A stretch of DNA of 64,000 bases from Neodidymelliopsis sp. IMI 364377 (taxonomy: Eukaryota > Ascomycota > Dothideomycetes > Pleosporales > Didymellaceae): assembly GCA_027946375.1 (NCBI GenBank), contig JAPEUT010000102.1, positions 21,629-85,628 on the forward strand, written 5' to 3'. The notes under the pieces were generated by a model. The model ran no database searches. It saw nothing but the letters and a program-made list of their open reading frames with translations, and was not told the DNA's origin. The translations under genes were made by a program, and so were the position numbers. The first letter of the stretch is position 1. Every line of letters starts with the position of its first letter. Shown in pieces: positions 1 through 10,243 of the stretch.

Positions 1-285
1 TGTAGTTGCGTGTCACTGCTCCGTTCGAGCTGGGTTTGCGCGGTGTGGAGGGGCGCGAGGGTTGTCGGTGCAGTTGCAGTTGTGCGCCGGCTCAAGCTCA
101 AAATATTTTCCAGGACGAGAATTCGACGCCAAGGGAAAGCGGACGCTAGCGCCCAAAGCGTACAAGCGGTTCAGCGCGTCGACGAACACCAACACAGGGT
201 CTATGTAGGTACGTCAAGCGAGCATTGGGACCACTATGATGATATAAGGAACACTCTTCGCCGTCACCAGTAGTGGCTCACCACA

Positions 286-1995
286 ATGTCAACCAGCGGC
301 GAGCGAAAGGTGTCTGCATCGCTCAGTCGCTCAGTTAGAGGCACAACACCACGCCTGGCCGACCTCGCTTCCACCCCCGAGACGCCGCGAACACCGCTCC
401 AGCGCGCATCATCCTCTCTCTATGGATCCCCCAGCGGCAATTACCGCACCGAAGACGAATACATTGTACTAGAGATTGGCTCGCGATTTGTACGAGGAGG
501 GTTTCCTGGCGAAAGTGCCCCGCGATGCACGCTTCCGTTTACGCCTGATAGACATAGGAGGGTAGGCGACTATAGGCAATATGATCCAGAATATAGCCAA
601 CGGAGGCGCCGACGGAGAAAAGGGCAGGATTGGGGCCAGGATCACGAGTTGTACCGCTTGGACTTGGCCCATGTCGACCTGGAGCTGGTGGGCGATAAGT
701 TTGAGAGGGCGATTAGAGAAGCATACACAAAGTACTTTTTGCTGGACACAAAGCCAAGACGAATTACACTCGCCATCCCACCACGGTTACCGCACGCGCT
801 CATTACGAAGATCCTCGACATACTATTCAAAAGCTTCCATGCGCCCAGTATCACCCTCATGTCGAACCCCGTTCTCTCCACTGTCGCCGCAGGGTTACGT
901 TCGGCATTGGTAGTCGACATTGGCTGGGCCGAGACATTAGTCACAGCCGTCTGTGAATACAGGGAGGTACATGAGAAGCGAACAGTGCGGGCAGGCAAGC
1001 TGCTGAGCGAGGAGATGGCCAAGGTGTTGAATGCAGAATTAGACGACGATGCTACGCCAGGTGCACCGAAGGCAGCTATATCGTTCGAAGAAGCAGAGGA
1101 AGTGCTCACACGTGTCGGCTGGTGCAAACCTAGTTCACGGTCGAATCGGAGAACAGTGTACTTTCCTGCACGAGAGGCACCATTACTAGAAGAATGGGAA
1201 GATGCTGTCGAAGCGCCTCCACCTACAGCCACGATACCGTTCCCAAAACACACACCACCAACCGAGCTCAAAGTGTCATTTGCTTCGCTAGCTAAGCCTG
1301 CTGAAAGCGCGCTCTTTGTGCCAGAAGCACCACTGAATGAGTTTGACGATGAAGACCTGCCTATCCACCATCTAATATACCGCACACTAGTCGCCCTTCC
1401 TGTAGATGTCCGTCGTCTTTGCATGTCACGAATTGTCATCACAGGCGGTGTAGCAGACATGCCTGGTCTGAAGACTCGCATTTTGAAGGAACTGGAAGTT
1501 TTGGTGCAGTCAAAAGGGTGGGACCCTGTCAAGAGTTGGGGCAAGGGCAGTGCACGTCACGAAGACAGACTGCGAGCACAGCAGCGCATCCTGGCGATGA
1601 AACGGCAGGAAGGCGAAGATAAGGTTTCCGAATCGCTTGACTCGAATGCAACCCCAGCACCATTGTCTGCAGGTCTGCAAGAACCAGAGATCGACAACAT
1701 CGACATCAAGCTCGCCAATACTAGCTTGAAGAACGGACCACCTCCAGAGTGCTTCATCGGCGGCACAATCAGAGGTGTGCAGACACTGGGTGCCTGGGCC
1801 GGAGCGAGTCTAGTTGCACATCAGAGAATTCGAGGTATTGTCGAGATTGAGCGAGAAAGATACCTGCAGCACGGATTGCAGGGCGCTTCAAGAGACAAGG
1901 AGGTCTCTGTCATTCCGCAGCGGCAAAGCATGGGCCCTGGCGTTGCGCGAGGTGCAGGTGAGCGCGTGAGTTGGACCCTGGGCGTGTGGGCTTAA
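286..1995 (+). CDS. ARP10: Actin-related protein 10-like (dynactin pointed-end subunit)
   Basis: Single-exon 569-aa protein starting at an ATG at 286. The first ~55 residues are a Ser/Thr/Pro-rich tail. A divergent actin fold then begins with EYIVLEIGSRFVRGGFPGE (the actin phosphate-1 position). Later landmarks are RITLAIPPRLPHALITKIL, SALVVDIGW (phosphate-2) and SRIVITGGVADMPGL near residue 385 (the adenosine-motif position). This layout, with an acidic/proline insert of ~100 residues in the middle, fits fungal Arp10 (RO-7 in Neurospora), which caps the pointed end of the Arp1 filament in dynactin and acts with cytoplasmic dynein. It is longer than canonical actin (~375 aa) because of the tail, the insert and a C-terminal extension. 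The family call rests on remembered motif order; another divergent Arp is the main alternative. Confidence 0.75.
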   Translation: MSTSGERKVSASLSRSVRGTTPRLADLASTPETPRTPLQRASSSLYGSPSGNYRTEDEYIVLEIGSRFVRGGFPGESAPRCTLPFTPDRHRRVGDYRQYDPEYSQRRRRRRKGQDWGQDHELYRLDLAHVDLELVGDKFERAIREAYTKYFLLDTKPRRITLAIPPRLPHALITKILDILFKSFHAPSITLMSNPVLSTVAAGLRSALVVDIGWAETLVTAVCEYREVHEKRTVRAGKLLSEEMAKVLNAELDDDATPGAPKAAISFEEAEEVLTRVGWCKPSSRSNRRTVYFPAREAPLLEEWEDAVEAPPPTATIPFPKHTPPTELKVSFASLAKPAESALFVPEAPLNEFDDEDLPIHHLIYRTLVALPVDVRRLCMSRIVITGGVADMPGLKTRILKELEVLVQSKGWDPVKSWGKGSARHEDRLRAQQRILAMKRQEGEDKVSESLDSNATPAPLSAGLQEPEIDNIDIKLANTSLKNGPPPECFIGGTIRGVQTLGAWAGASLVAHQRIRGIVEIERERYLQHGLQGASRDKEVSVIPQRQSMGPGVARGAGERVSWTLGVWA

Positions 1996-2582
1996 ATGTT
2001 GCTCAGCATATCGAATCTGTTACCTTTACCAAGATACCCTTTCACTCGAATTCAACACAACCATCTCGGTCATCCTTCTCTTCTGCCAAAGTTGGTATGA
2101 TTCGAATACAACGATCTATCAGGACGTGAACGCATTGGTTGCCTGCGAAGCTAAGGGGTTTGAAGCAAGACTCACTAGCTGCTTACCTGCTGCTACCACC
2201 AACACCTACAATATCTAGGTATAACAACTTCGCGGCCACTTAGTAACTTGTAGCGAGTGTCTGCTCATTCATTCACAGGTATACACGTTACATAGTCGAC
2301 CTGCGAGCTTGAGCGTGCCCAATCATAAGGACAAAATGTATCAGCCTTGTGCCGACTCGAGGTCTCGTCCATTTAGGAAGCTTTACGTGGCTGAGCAGTC
2401 GTACTAATCAGCTTGTGCGCAATCGCGCAAGTCCGCAGGACAACTCCAGACATTGCAGCAAATCAGCTTCGACTCACTTGCAAAGTGACCAATCATATGG
2501 ACGGTGTTGTGAAGTATAAGAGGGCTTGCTTGGTCTTTTGAGTCCTGCAACAACAGTCCTGCGTTTGCGGTCCTTCAGCTCC
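1996..2582. other. Intergenic, 3' of ARP10-like gene / promoter of C2H2 gene
   Basis: No supportable gene. It holds two related CCAAT-containing segments (2318-2332 and 2488-2502) and a TATA-like GTATAAG at about 2514, all placed for the downstream plus-strand gene. Confidence 0.4.
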
Positions 2583-3973
2583 ATGGATCGGCAGAACAGC
2601 CATATCGAGGCTGAGTCATTGCCGGCTACCTTTTATGATCCTGAGGCTGATACCCTACATTTGTCCTGGAGTCCAGCACTAGTATGTTGCACATACCCAT
2701 GCACATCAGATGCATTCAACCTAACTACCTACAGGCAAGACACTTGCATGGACTAAAAGTGAGATCCAGATTAGGCACTTGGCCAGGTGTGGCAGCTAAT
2801 GGTCCGAAGAAGCCAGCTCGACGTTTTTTCCCATGCCCGGTCCGGGAGAAGGACCTCCAGGAAGGCCTAGGGCCTCGTTGTTCTGGTTGTAGTGCAACAA
2901 CTATGGGAGATTTTCGTCGTCACTTGCTCAATCAGCATTTCTTCATCCGCCAATGTACCGTCTGCAAGGATAACATACTCGATGCCCAGTTGTATGATGA
3001 ATCCCATGGAAAAGATAAGTGTACAGCTATGACCGGCGTGCAACCAAGACTAGGCGCATTGGACTCTGCATACGATGCACTATGCGAAAAGGTTCAATAT
3101 ATGAGTTTCACAATGCGAAATAGTCGTAAGTGTAGCTTATTCTTTGGATGGAAGACTTGAAGGATCTGACTATGATCATACAGCTCCCAGTAAGGCTGCT
3201 CGCATCTCTCCAGCGAATGAACCACATTCGCTACCAAACCCTCTAGACAAACCTGTCGACACAGGAAATACATCTTCCATGCTTGAGCGAGATGTCGATG
3301 GCGGACTAGTCTCAACAAGCGAGTCGGTTCCATTTTACTCAACACCTACTAGCTATGGACATCTCGCTTTACCTATAGTTTCGCATCCACTCCATGATCA
3401 GGAACTCACGTTCGTGCATACTTCTCCCATGAACTTGTTCGAATGGGACGCAACGGACTTCTCCAGTAATATGCAGTTTCGGTCTATTCCAGAGTCTTCT
3501 CTTCTTTCGTCCAATGCCGAGGCTCCAGCGTTGCCATACAACCATTTGCCCGACTCTACCAGCACTTCAAGATACACAAAGTCTCAGGGTCAACAAGACG
3601 TGAGTGCAACCTCTGTCACTTAGTCATTCAAATCGTATCAGCCAGGGCTTACTAACGATAGGGGTAGTAGCATGATGATGAGGCGTCGCTTGAGCCCCGA
3701 ACAACGAGCTGTTCTATATGCGGTGAAGTCTTCACGGGAAAATACAGCCGTCGAAACCTCAAGAGGCATCTCCAATCAAGGCACATGGAGCATGGAATAG
3801 CTTTTTATATGTGCAAAGCACTAGGTTGCGGGAGAACCTACAAAAGATCAGATGCTTTGCGCGTGCACGTACGAAGAAAACATCCAGATCTTCTACCCAA
3901 ACCGATACCGACTCCGCGGGCAGTTGGAGAGGACTCTGATAAGCTCGAGATTGGTGCCGAACATGACATCTAG
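2583..3973 (+). CDS. C2H2 zinc-finger protein, four exons
   Basis: Reconstructed as exons 2583-2681, 2735-3125, 3163-3599 and 3671-3973 (409 aa). The first ATG in the frame is at 2583; upstream codons in that frame lack an ATG. Intron 3 has GTGAGT and a CTAAC branch point, and only the AG at 3670 avoids stop codons. The proposed second intron is very short (37 nt), so that junction is the weakest. Exon 2 holds C-x2-C...H-x4-H (CSGC...HLLNQH) and C-x2-C (CTVC) elements. Exon 4 encodes two clear C2H2 fingers, CSICGEVF...HLQSRH and CKALGCGRTY...HVRRKH. This suggests a nucleic-acid-binding, probably nuclear, regulator. The middle is Ser/Pro-rich. No specific family is recognised. Confidence 0.7.
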
Positions 3974-4208
3974 ATGAACGTAGTGACAAAACGAAGAAAA
4001 TTGCTCTTCATTTTGCTGACTCTGACTTGGCTCATGTCGTCAACCTCACAAGGTCGAGTTGCTCAATCTCTACCTTACGATGTAATTATGACTCTTTTAG
4101 CTATCTACGGCCATCTCTTGAAATCAAATGCGTAATGGACCCAGGAAACAACATATGTCGCATGCGAAATTCGAACCATCCATAAGCAGGAGAAATGTCG
4201 CCTAGCTG

Positions 4209-4818
4209 TTATGTTCTATGATGGTCTCTAAGCTCTACCTCTTCAACCTCCCCATGTTTCCCCAAACTCCTCCTCTTCCTTCCTCGTCGCCAACACAGCA
4301 CACCCAAAATCAAAGTCAGCCCCACCAGTCCTCCAACAACGCCACCAATAATGAATATCGACTTGGAGCTCGTGTGCGCTCGATGCATGAGGTCTTCATA
4401 CTCCCGGAGCGCGGTCGCATCGCATGAGTCAATCGCGTAATGGCTGGAATCGGAGTACAGATAACAGATAGATATCGATTCAATCAGCGAGAACGAGCCC
4501 TTGCAGCTTTCTGAGGAGTTGACGCTTGCTGCAGTAGTGTAAACACGAGCTGGAGTATGTTAGAGTGAGTTTGAAAGACTCGTGCGGAGATCGTTGACCT
4601 TGACATCCGGGTGGTGGGTCGGAATTTATAATCATGAAACCCGTTGATGAGTTATCGTGAAGGACGCTTGAGCATGTTCCGTCGAGTTTGGTGAAAGTGC
4701 CGCCGATGTTGTGGGTGGCTGGTTGTGTACATTCCGTGTCTTCGTAATTGGTGATTCTGAGTGCGTTCACTAGTGTCGGGGCTGCGAAGGGTAGTAACAG
4801 GATGAGTGGTTTCATCAT
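4209..4818 (-). CDS. Secretory single-pass membrane protein with six-Cys ectodomain
   Basis: Two exons, 4599-4818 and 4209-4549, joined over a 49-nt intron with CTAAC followed by CAG at the 3' end; the donor GTCAAC is weak. The product is 186 aa. It starts MMKPLILLLPFAAPTLVNA, a signal peptide. The ectodomain has six cysteines (contexts TEC, GTC, PGC, ESC, SIC, DSC) and N-glycosylation sequons. A hydrophobic segment rich in Ile/Gly/Val/Leu (around residues 135-160) is followed by a basic WRRGRKRR stop-transfer and a short acidic tail. That order is a type I membrane protein, probably at the cell surface. An unspliced reading would give a soluble 112-aa secreted form ending at 4480, so alternative splicing is conceivable. 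I do not recognise the family. Confidence 0.6.
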
Positions 4819-5298
4819 GTTACTCAATGGAGTCGAAGTGAAGACCGAGAGCGCGTTCGCTCTGAGAGTAGCTATGCAACAAATACTAAGGTGCGACACA
4901 GATCGTCATCGTATGAAGTGTTCTCGAAACCAGATCGACCATCTGACATTCCGCAGGGCTGGATACGAAGAGGCGCGCCCTACTGGCGAGATGCACCGTT
5001 AGGCTGTAAGCCCCGCCATCCTCTAATCCTGTAACGGCTAATTGTATACTCAATGAGGCAGTTGCGTAGACGGATTACCCGTCCGTGCCAACTTTCAAAC
5101 TAGGACACGCTCTGCTAGTAGTTGGGTGCCGAGATTTTACAGGCTTGTGGGTGCTTAGTTTGTGCTCACGATGCTTGACCGGTGAGTTTTTGATTAAAGA
5201 AGCAAGATCGAAAAAAAAAGATGAAAGCAGGGAAGTTGAAATTCGTAAAACATGAAACATACACCAACAAAACCGCGCCCACCAAACAGCGAACACTT
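4819..5298. other. Intergenic between two minus-strand genes
   Basis: Upstream region of the signal-peptide/TM gene and 3' flank of the PLAC8 gene. Overlapping short ORFs have no coding features; nothing else seen. Confidence 0.4.
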
Positions 5299-5844
5299 CT
5301 ACTTATGCTGGAAGTATGGCTGCTGTTGCTGCCACTGCGGTGCATAGTTCATCGAGTCCACCTTGCCAGGCTGATTTGCCAATAATCTCTCTTGTTCGCG
5401 ATGCTCCACCTCCTTATCCTGCTGCATAATGTCGCAAGGTCCACAGCAGCATGCGCAAAGACAGTCTTTACAGCCATTGCCAGTCAAGTTGTACTTCGCA
5501 CGAACGTCTCCACGATTCATCAGTGGAAGAATCCAGGAGAGACCGACGCATGCCATTCCGCAGAACGCAGCGCACTAGGACAGTTAGCATGAGATGGAAA
5601 GTGGTGGTAAGAGGATTGCTTGCGCTTGTGTTGCAGCAAGAGTATCTACTCATGTCGCCGTTGGTCTTCATGCGATGACGGGTTCGACCGTACACTATGC
5701 ATGGAGTCCACCATGAGAGACAACCTTGTCGCTCCGTGAGTTTGAGTTCTGTAAATTCTGATGATGTTATGACCTACATGTTCCAATTGGTGTGCAGCAC
5801 GATGAACCCTTGTGGTGCCAATCTTGCTTGAGCATTGTAGTCAT
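5299..5844 (-). CDS. PLAC8-family cysteine-rich protein
   Basis: Three exons: 5778-5844, 5624-5724 and 5299-5574 (147 aa). Splicing rebuilds the PLAC8 signature: GTCCLSWWTPCIVYGRTRHR, then NTSCAAFCG, then GNGCKDCLCACCCGPCDIMQ. The N-terminus is short and the C-terminus is Gln-rich. Fungal PLAC8 proteins of this size are small membrane-associated proteins linked to metal resistance or cell-size control in other eukaryotes; their role in fungi is not established. Intron 1 (5725-5777) is GT-AG. Intron 2 (5575-5623) has a CTAAC branch point and TAG acceptor but the only frame-preserving donor is GCAAGC, so it is read as a GC-AG intron. Confidence 0.8.
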
Positions 5845-6816
5845 GTTTTGTGAAGACGCTGGAATTCTTGAGAATCCAAATAAAGGCAATTCGATAGAGG
5901 GCAGCTGAAGAGCGTAAATACTCTCAGTCAGATCGGACTTCGCGACGGACTGGGCGACGAAACAAGAGTCCGTCCAATGTTGGGAACAGCCTGTTTACGA
6001 CCAATTAGAAGCGCTTGAGAGTGAAGAATTGCTCGGCCAAAATTACAACGAGGAGAAACTCGAGTTTCGAACAAGACAAAGAGTAAAAAGAGCACAAAAG
6101 TCGGAAAGGGAGCAGCCTGATGTGTTTTGTACCCTTTTGCAATGGACAGTACAGCACTGCGAGGCGCTTTAGGTAGTGCGCGGGTAAGCACAGCTGCAAC
6201 TCAGCCACCACCGAGTCGGGAAATCACTCGAGTTTTCGTTTTCCGAAACATCATACTCCGCTTGCATGATGTGGTATCTAGTGTGCGTATGAGGACCTAA
6301 AGCGTGCTCACCAACACACCGGCTTTGGAAACCGGACAGTATTTGAGTGCATTCGGTATGTTCGACAAGTCTGACTCTTGTATGGATTTCATGTCTTGCT
6401 GTCCTATACAGGTGGTTATCAGTTTCACTATTGTCAAATAGTTCATGCTTCTGGTACGCATTAGAGATTGACCAAATACCATAGGAAATATTTTCGCACT
6501 TTTGTAGTTGTTGGACGGTAAAATTTGTAAGATGACTGCGCTGACTGTACGAGGGTGTGGGCTGAATGCTCTGTAAGGTCTTACCATTATGACCGTTGTC
6601 TCTCTTGCCCACCTTTCTCCCTCACTGCTCCTATGGGTAGGAATTACCCGATGAGAGGAGCTCAATGATGTTACCTTCGATAGTCCAAAATCCCTCATTG
6701 ACGATAAGATAGTGTTGTCCACCTTGGAGTTTATAGTCTCGTGTCTAGTTTGTCTGATCTCGCTTCTCACGGAGTAGCTTTTGTAGACTCTATTAATTCC
6801 TAATGTTAGTGATGCT
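5845..6816. other. Intergenic, 972 bp
   Basis: Between the PLAC8 start and the 3' end of the helicase gene, both on the minus strand. Two overlapping minus-strand ORFs of ~150 codons lack motifs and start codons in good context; no gene supported. Confidence 0.4.
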
Positions 6817-9800
6817 TCATGTCATCCGTCGAATTGTACAGATACGGAAGGATATATTCACCTTAAAAGCAGAACTGTCAGAGAGAAGTGTAGTGGCTAG
6901 CAGCTTTTTGCGATCTTGGACCTGCAGAATGTCCTGACTTGACATTAGATTGTGTCTCTCACTCAGGATCTATGTTACCGTACCTCTTCAAACGAATCTC
7001 TTACGATATATCTGATTGTTGTCACCGAACGCGTTTGACCTAGACGATGGACCCGAGCAAGTGCCTGATCTTCTTGCGATGGGTTCCACTGGGGTTCAAG
7101 TAGATGCACTCGTGAAGCGGCTGTGAGATCAAGCCTGTTGCCCGCGAGTTAGATAGTTTCAACGTGTAAGCCACTGATCCGAACCTACCCACAAGCACCA
7201 CAGGAGGTGGTAAGGAGTATCACTCGAACTGTGGGATCATCGCGGAGGCTTGCTATGGCTTGCGCACGGTTCCCCGTGGCTACACTACCATCAATACGAA
7301 CGGAGCCGATTTCCTCAGCAGCAAGACCCCGCTCGACCATGTCGAGACTTGACGTCCAGAAGGAAAACACGGCACTAATATTCGAGGTCAGATTGGTATG
7401 TCAGCATGGTATGAAACTCACTTCTTCTCGGTCGGAAAGGACTTGATTTGCTCAATTAATGCGCGTATTTTGGATGAGATTTTGACGACATCATCACAAA
7501 TGTAATCTACACTTGGTGAGATGTCTCGAGTAGGTGTTAATTGCGGCGTGCGTATCGAACAAGATAGCGGTAGTAGAGAACAAGAAGTTGAACCATTCAA
7601 ACACTCGCATGGGCTCGGAGATTTGAAGTCGAGAAGTTGTGTACACGCGGCGCAAAACATCAAACCGCAAGTTGAATAGTAGGTGTTTGAACTTGTCGCG
7701 CGCCCCAATCGATCGTCAGACGACGGCAGGTTGACTGGCCCCAAGCACTGTGCACACATGCTTTCCCCCGTAGAAAGACGGGCAACTAACATTGCTTGAA
7801 GGGATCCGTCCAGTGCTACTGGTTCATGCAGACTTGCATGCCGAGGCAGATGGATCCCAAGATTACATATGAGGCGAAGCTTGTTGATTTGTTGGATCTT
7901 GTTGGCCCAAGAGGTGCCATGCGGTTGATCAAGAAGTTCTACTGTAGGTAGCTCTATGCGGCGATAGTGTTTTTCCTCTTGTTCGTTGAAGGAAACGTAA
8001 AGAATCTTGTCTGTTTTAGCAGGTAGCTCCAGAATTCCTTTCGTTCTGCGCAGCATAACGCATGACAGCAGTTTCCTGAACGTTTGGACAGCTTCATCCA
8101 CAGGTTTGTCACGCCACAATTGTGAAATCTGTTCGTCAAAGGCCTTGGGGTTATCGTAGGGGGCGAAATGGAGAAACTTGAATAGCCCGAGGAAATCAAG
8201 CAGACTGTTCTGAACCGGAGTACCAGAAATAGCCCATCTAGTTCTGGCGTTAAGTGCGGCTATGGCTCGCGCAGTTGATGTGCCATGATTCCGGATGATA
8301 TGTGCTGTCAACTCTTCAGCATGTGTGCCTTCTTAGTATGCAATCGTTAAAAATCCGAACCTTCGTCCAAGATAATGCGCCTCCATGAATGCGTGAACAG
8401 GGAGCCAGGAGCACGCGGTCTTTTCCTTTGTTCGTACTCGATCACCTGGTACGTGGTGAAGACAATGTTGGGCGGAACCATGTTGTTGGATATCTGCAGT
8501 CTGTTCTTACCATGATGAACAAAGGACGTTAATTTTTCGTGATGCACGTGACTGAATCTTTGTCAGTTCAAATGTTACCTGAGAAGTGACAAAAGGTGTA
8601 CCTATCCAGTTGAGAGAGCCAAACAGGAATGACTACAGATTTCATCAGTTTTATGGCGTGGCGACAGAAAAAGAGATCTTACGGCTCAAAGGTAATACGA
8701 CAAGGGTCGACCAGAGCTCATTTGTAGAATCAGGTCCCAGCGAAGACGAATTTCTGTTACCATGGGCATGGTCGGAAGCAATTAGTGCAATCATGCTCAA
8801 GGTCTTCCCAAGACCCATCTCATCTGCAAGAAGACCACCTCTCCAGATGGGCCCTGGATCTGGTGCTGTCTGGTTAGTAACGATGTTACTGAAGCTTGAA
8901 CGCGAACCTGTCAGTATCTCTGGATACATATCAGGCGCCTCATAAACTCACCCAAGTCCGTCTGTTCGTGGCGCCCACAGTCCGACACTATCCTCATTCG
9001 GATGCAAGCCCTGCTCCCGCCTCAAGAGAAATGTAAGGGCCTGCTTTTGGTGCCTAAGGTCGAGTCTCAGCTGAAAGAGTCTTCATTAGATCTTAGCCAA
9101 CGTACGATTGTAGGTGTGTGCGGAGAATGGCAGGTGTAGGTGTCTCATGAAGAGGGTCAGTTGTCTCAAATCCATCAAGGATCTTCGAAAAAGTCTGAGT
9201 AAAATCCTCGACTGAAACTTGAGGCACTCTTGATAGACTGAACGTATTGACCGGTGTCTCGTGTATGCTGAAAAGACACTGTGGATTCATATATGGGACA
9301 TCACGGTCACAACCAACTGGGTCTTCTAAAAAGCACCCACATTGCGTCATGAAATCTCCAATGTCTTCGAGACGATGTCTGGGCCCGTATATTATGACGC
9401 CCAAATAGCCAACCAGCCCTTTTCCAAGCTTTGGATCTCGTACGGCAGCAATGGCGTCTCTTCGGAGAGTCAGCTGGTACGCAAGCTCGGTATCGTCCAC
9501 CAGCCTCGATACAATGTCGCCAGTATGTCCAAGTAATTTTCCAAGAAGCTCTCCTGTCACTGCGTGGTTCAAACAGCTCGCGGACGTGAGGATAACAGGT
9601 GCAACGGCAACTGCAGGAAGGGTTGTGATCTTAGGTGCAGCGACTACGGGGCAATCTAAGAGCTGGAGCGGTCAGCAAGAGTTGTTGTCGCATTGACGCG
9701 AAACCTACCATGCCGAAACATACGATGGTGTTTTCAGATATTGCACCATGGTGTTGGAAGGAACACAAGTCCGTGCATGTTGCTTCTTCTACAACGAGCC

Positions 9801-9912
9801 GCGGAGGCGATCTGGAAATGTAGCGTGCGTCTTTTGTATAGGCATCGACCCGAGACCGCTTTGATGCTGGGTTTCCTGCCTCCTCGACAGTAATAGAGTG
9901 CGAGGTTGACAT
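6817..9912 (-). CDS. Rad5/HLTF-like SNF2 helicase with RING-like insert
   Basis: Ten exons: 9705-9912, 9106-9655, 8952-9065, 8683-8894, 8602-8632, 8361-8551, 7422-8304, 7189-7374, 6984-7134, 6817-6921; phases close to 876 aa. The N-terminal ~250 residues resemble the substrate-binding region before the helicase in HLTF/Rad5-like proteins (HIRAN-like, uncertain). Helicase motifs: I, LLADEMGLGKT (~315-322); II, DEAH, made by the exon 6/7 junction; III, SGTPVQN (~461); motifs V/VI in GLDLTAASR, WNPSQEDQALARVHRLGQTR and a RYIVRDSFEE ending typical of this group. Between the lobes lies a cysteine-rich RING-like insert (CAQC ~619, CGLMFCAAC ~650, CEC ~668) with incomplete spacing. The likely role is an ATP-dependent DNA translocase, possibly a ubiquitin ligase, in DNA-damage tolerance or chromatin. 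It faces the NLR gene across 331 bp. Confidence 0.85.
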
Positions 9913-10243
9913 CAGGTCGTAAATGAACACAGGGGCAGTGGGAGAAGCACCCGCTCTTAATAGCAATGTTGATCAGAGAGGACCTGTGATTGCGAAGTGA
10001 GGCGGAGCACTTAGCCCGCAGCACTTAGCCCGCAGCGGCGAGGCTGAAGCGCATCGCCACATCATAACTATTTGACCATCGCTGTAAACCAAACCTACCG
10101 CCTGAAAGACACATGCCCCTGAGCGTGCAGCTACCTGTGCTGCAGTATCACAAAACCGCGCGTCGATTGATTTCCATTACCAAACCCTTCCCACCCGCTC
10201 GCCCCACGCTCGGCCCGTTCCACAGCGGGCTCACTCTACAACG
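9913..10243. promoter_or_regulatory. Shared divergent promoter region, helicase / NLR-Tup1
   Basis: 331 bp separate the two start codons. It contains a perfect 14-bp tandem duplication (10007-10020 and 10021-10034, unit gcacttagcccgca). No obvious TATA box for either gene. Bidirectional promoter function is inferred from geometry. Confidence 0.45.
10007..10034. repeat. 14-bp perfect tandem duplication
   Basis: Unit gcacttagcccgca occurs twice back to back between the divergent helicase and NLR genes. It may be simple slippage or a duplicated binding site. Confidence 0.8.

Noticed and set aside
10..273. 87-codon ORF before the ARP10-like gene
   Set aside because: No ATG start in context and no features; most likely promoter DNA.
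4141..4200. tRNA B-box-like GGTTCGAATTT on the minus strand
   Set aside because: No matching A-box or cloverleaf arms around it.
6169..6770. Minus-strand ORFs of ~150 codons between PLAC8 and helicase genes
   Set aside because: Two overlapping frames without ATG context, motif or splice support; composition like non-coding DNA.
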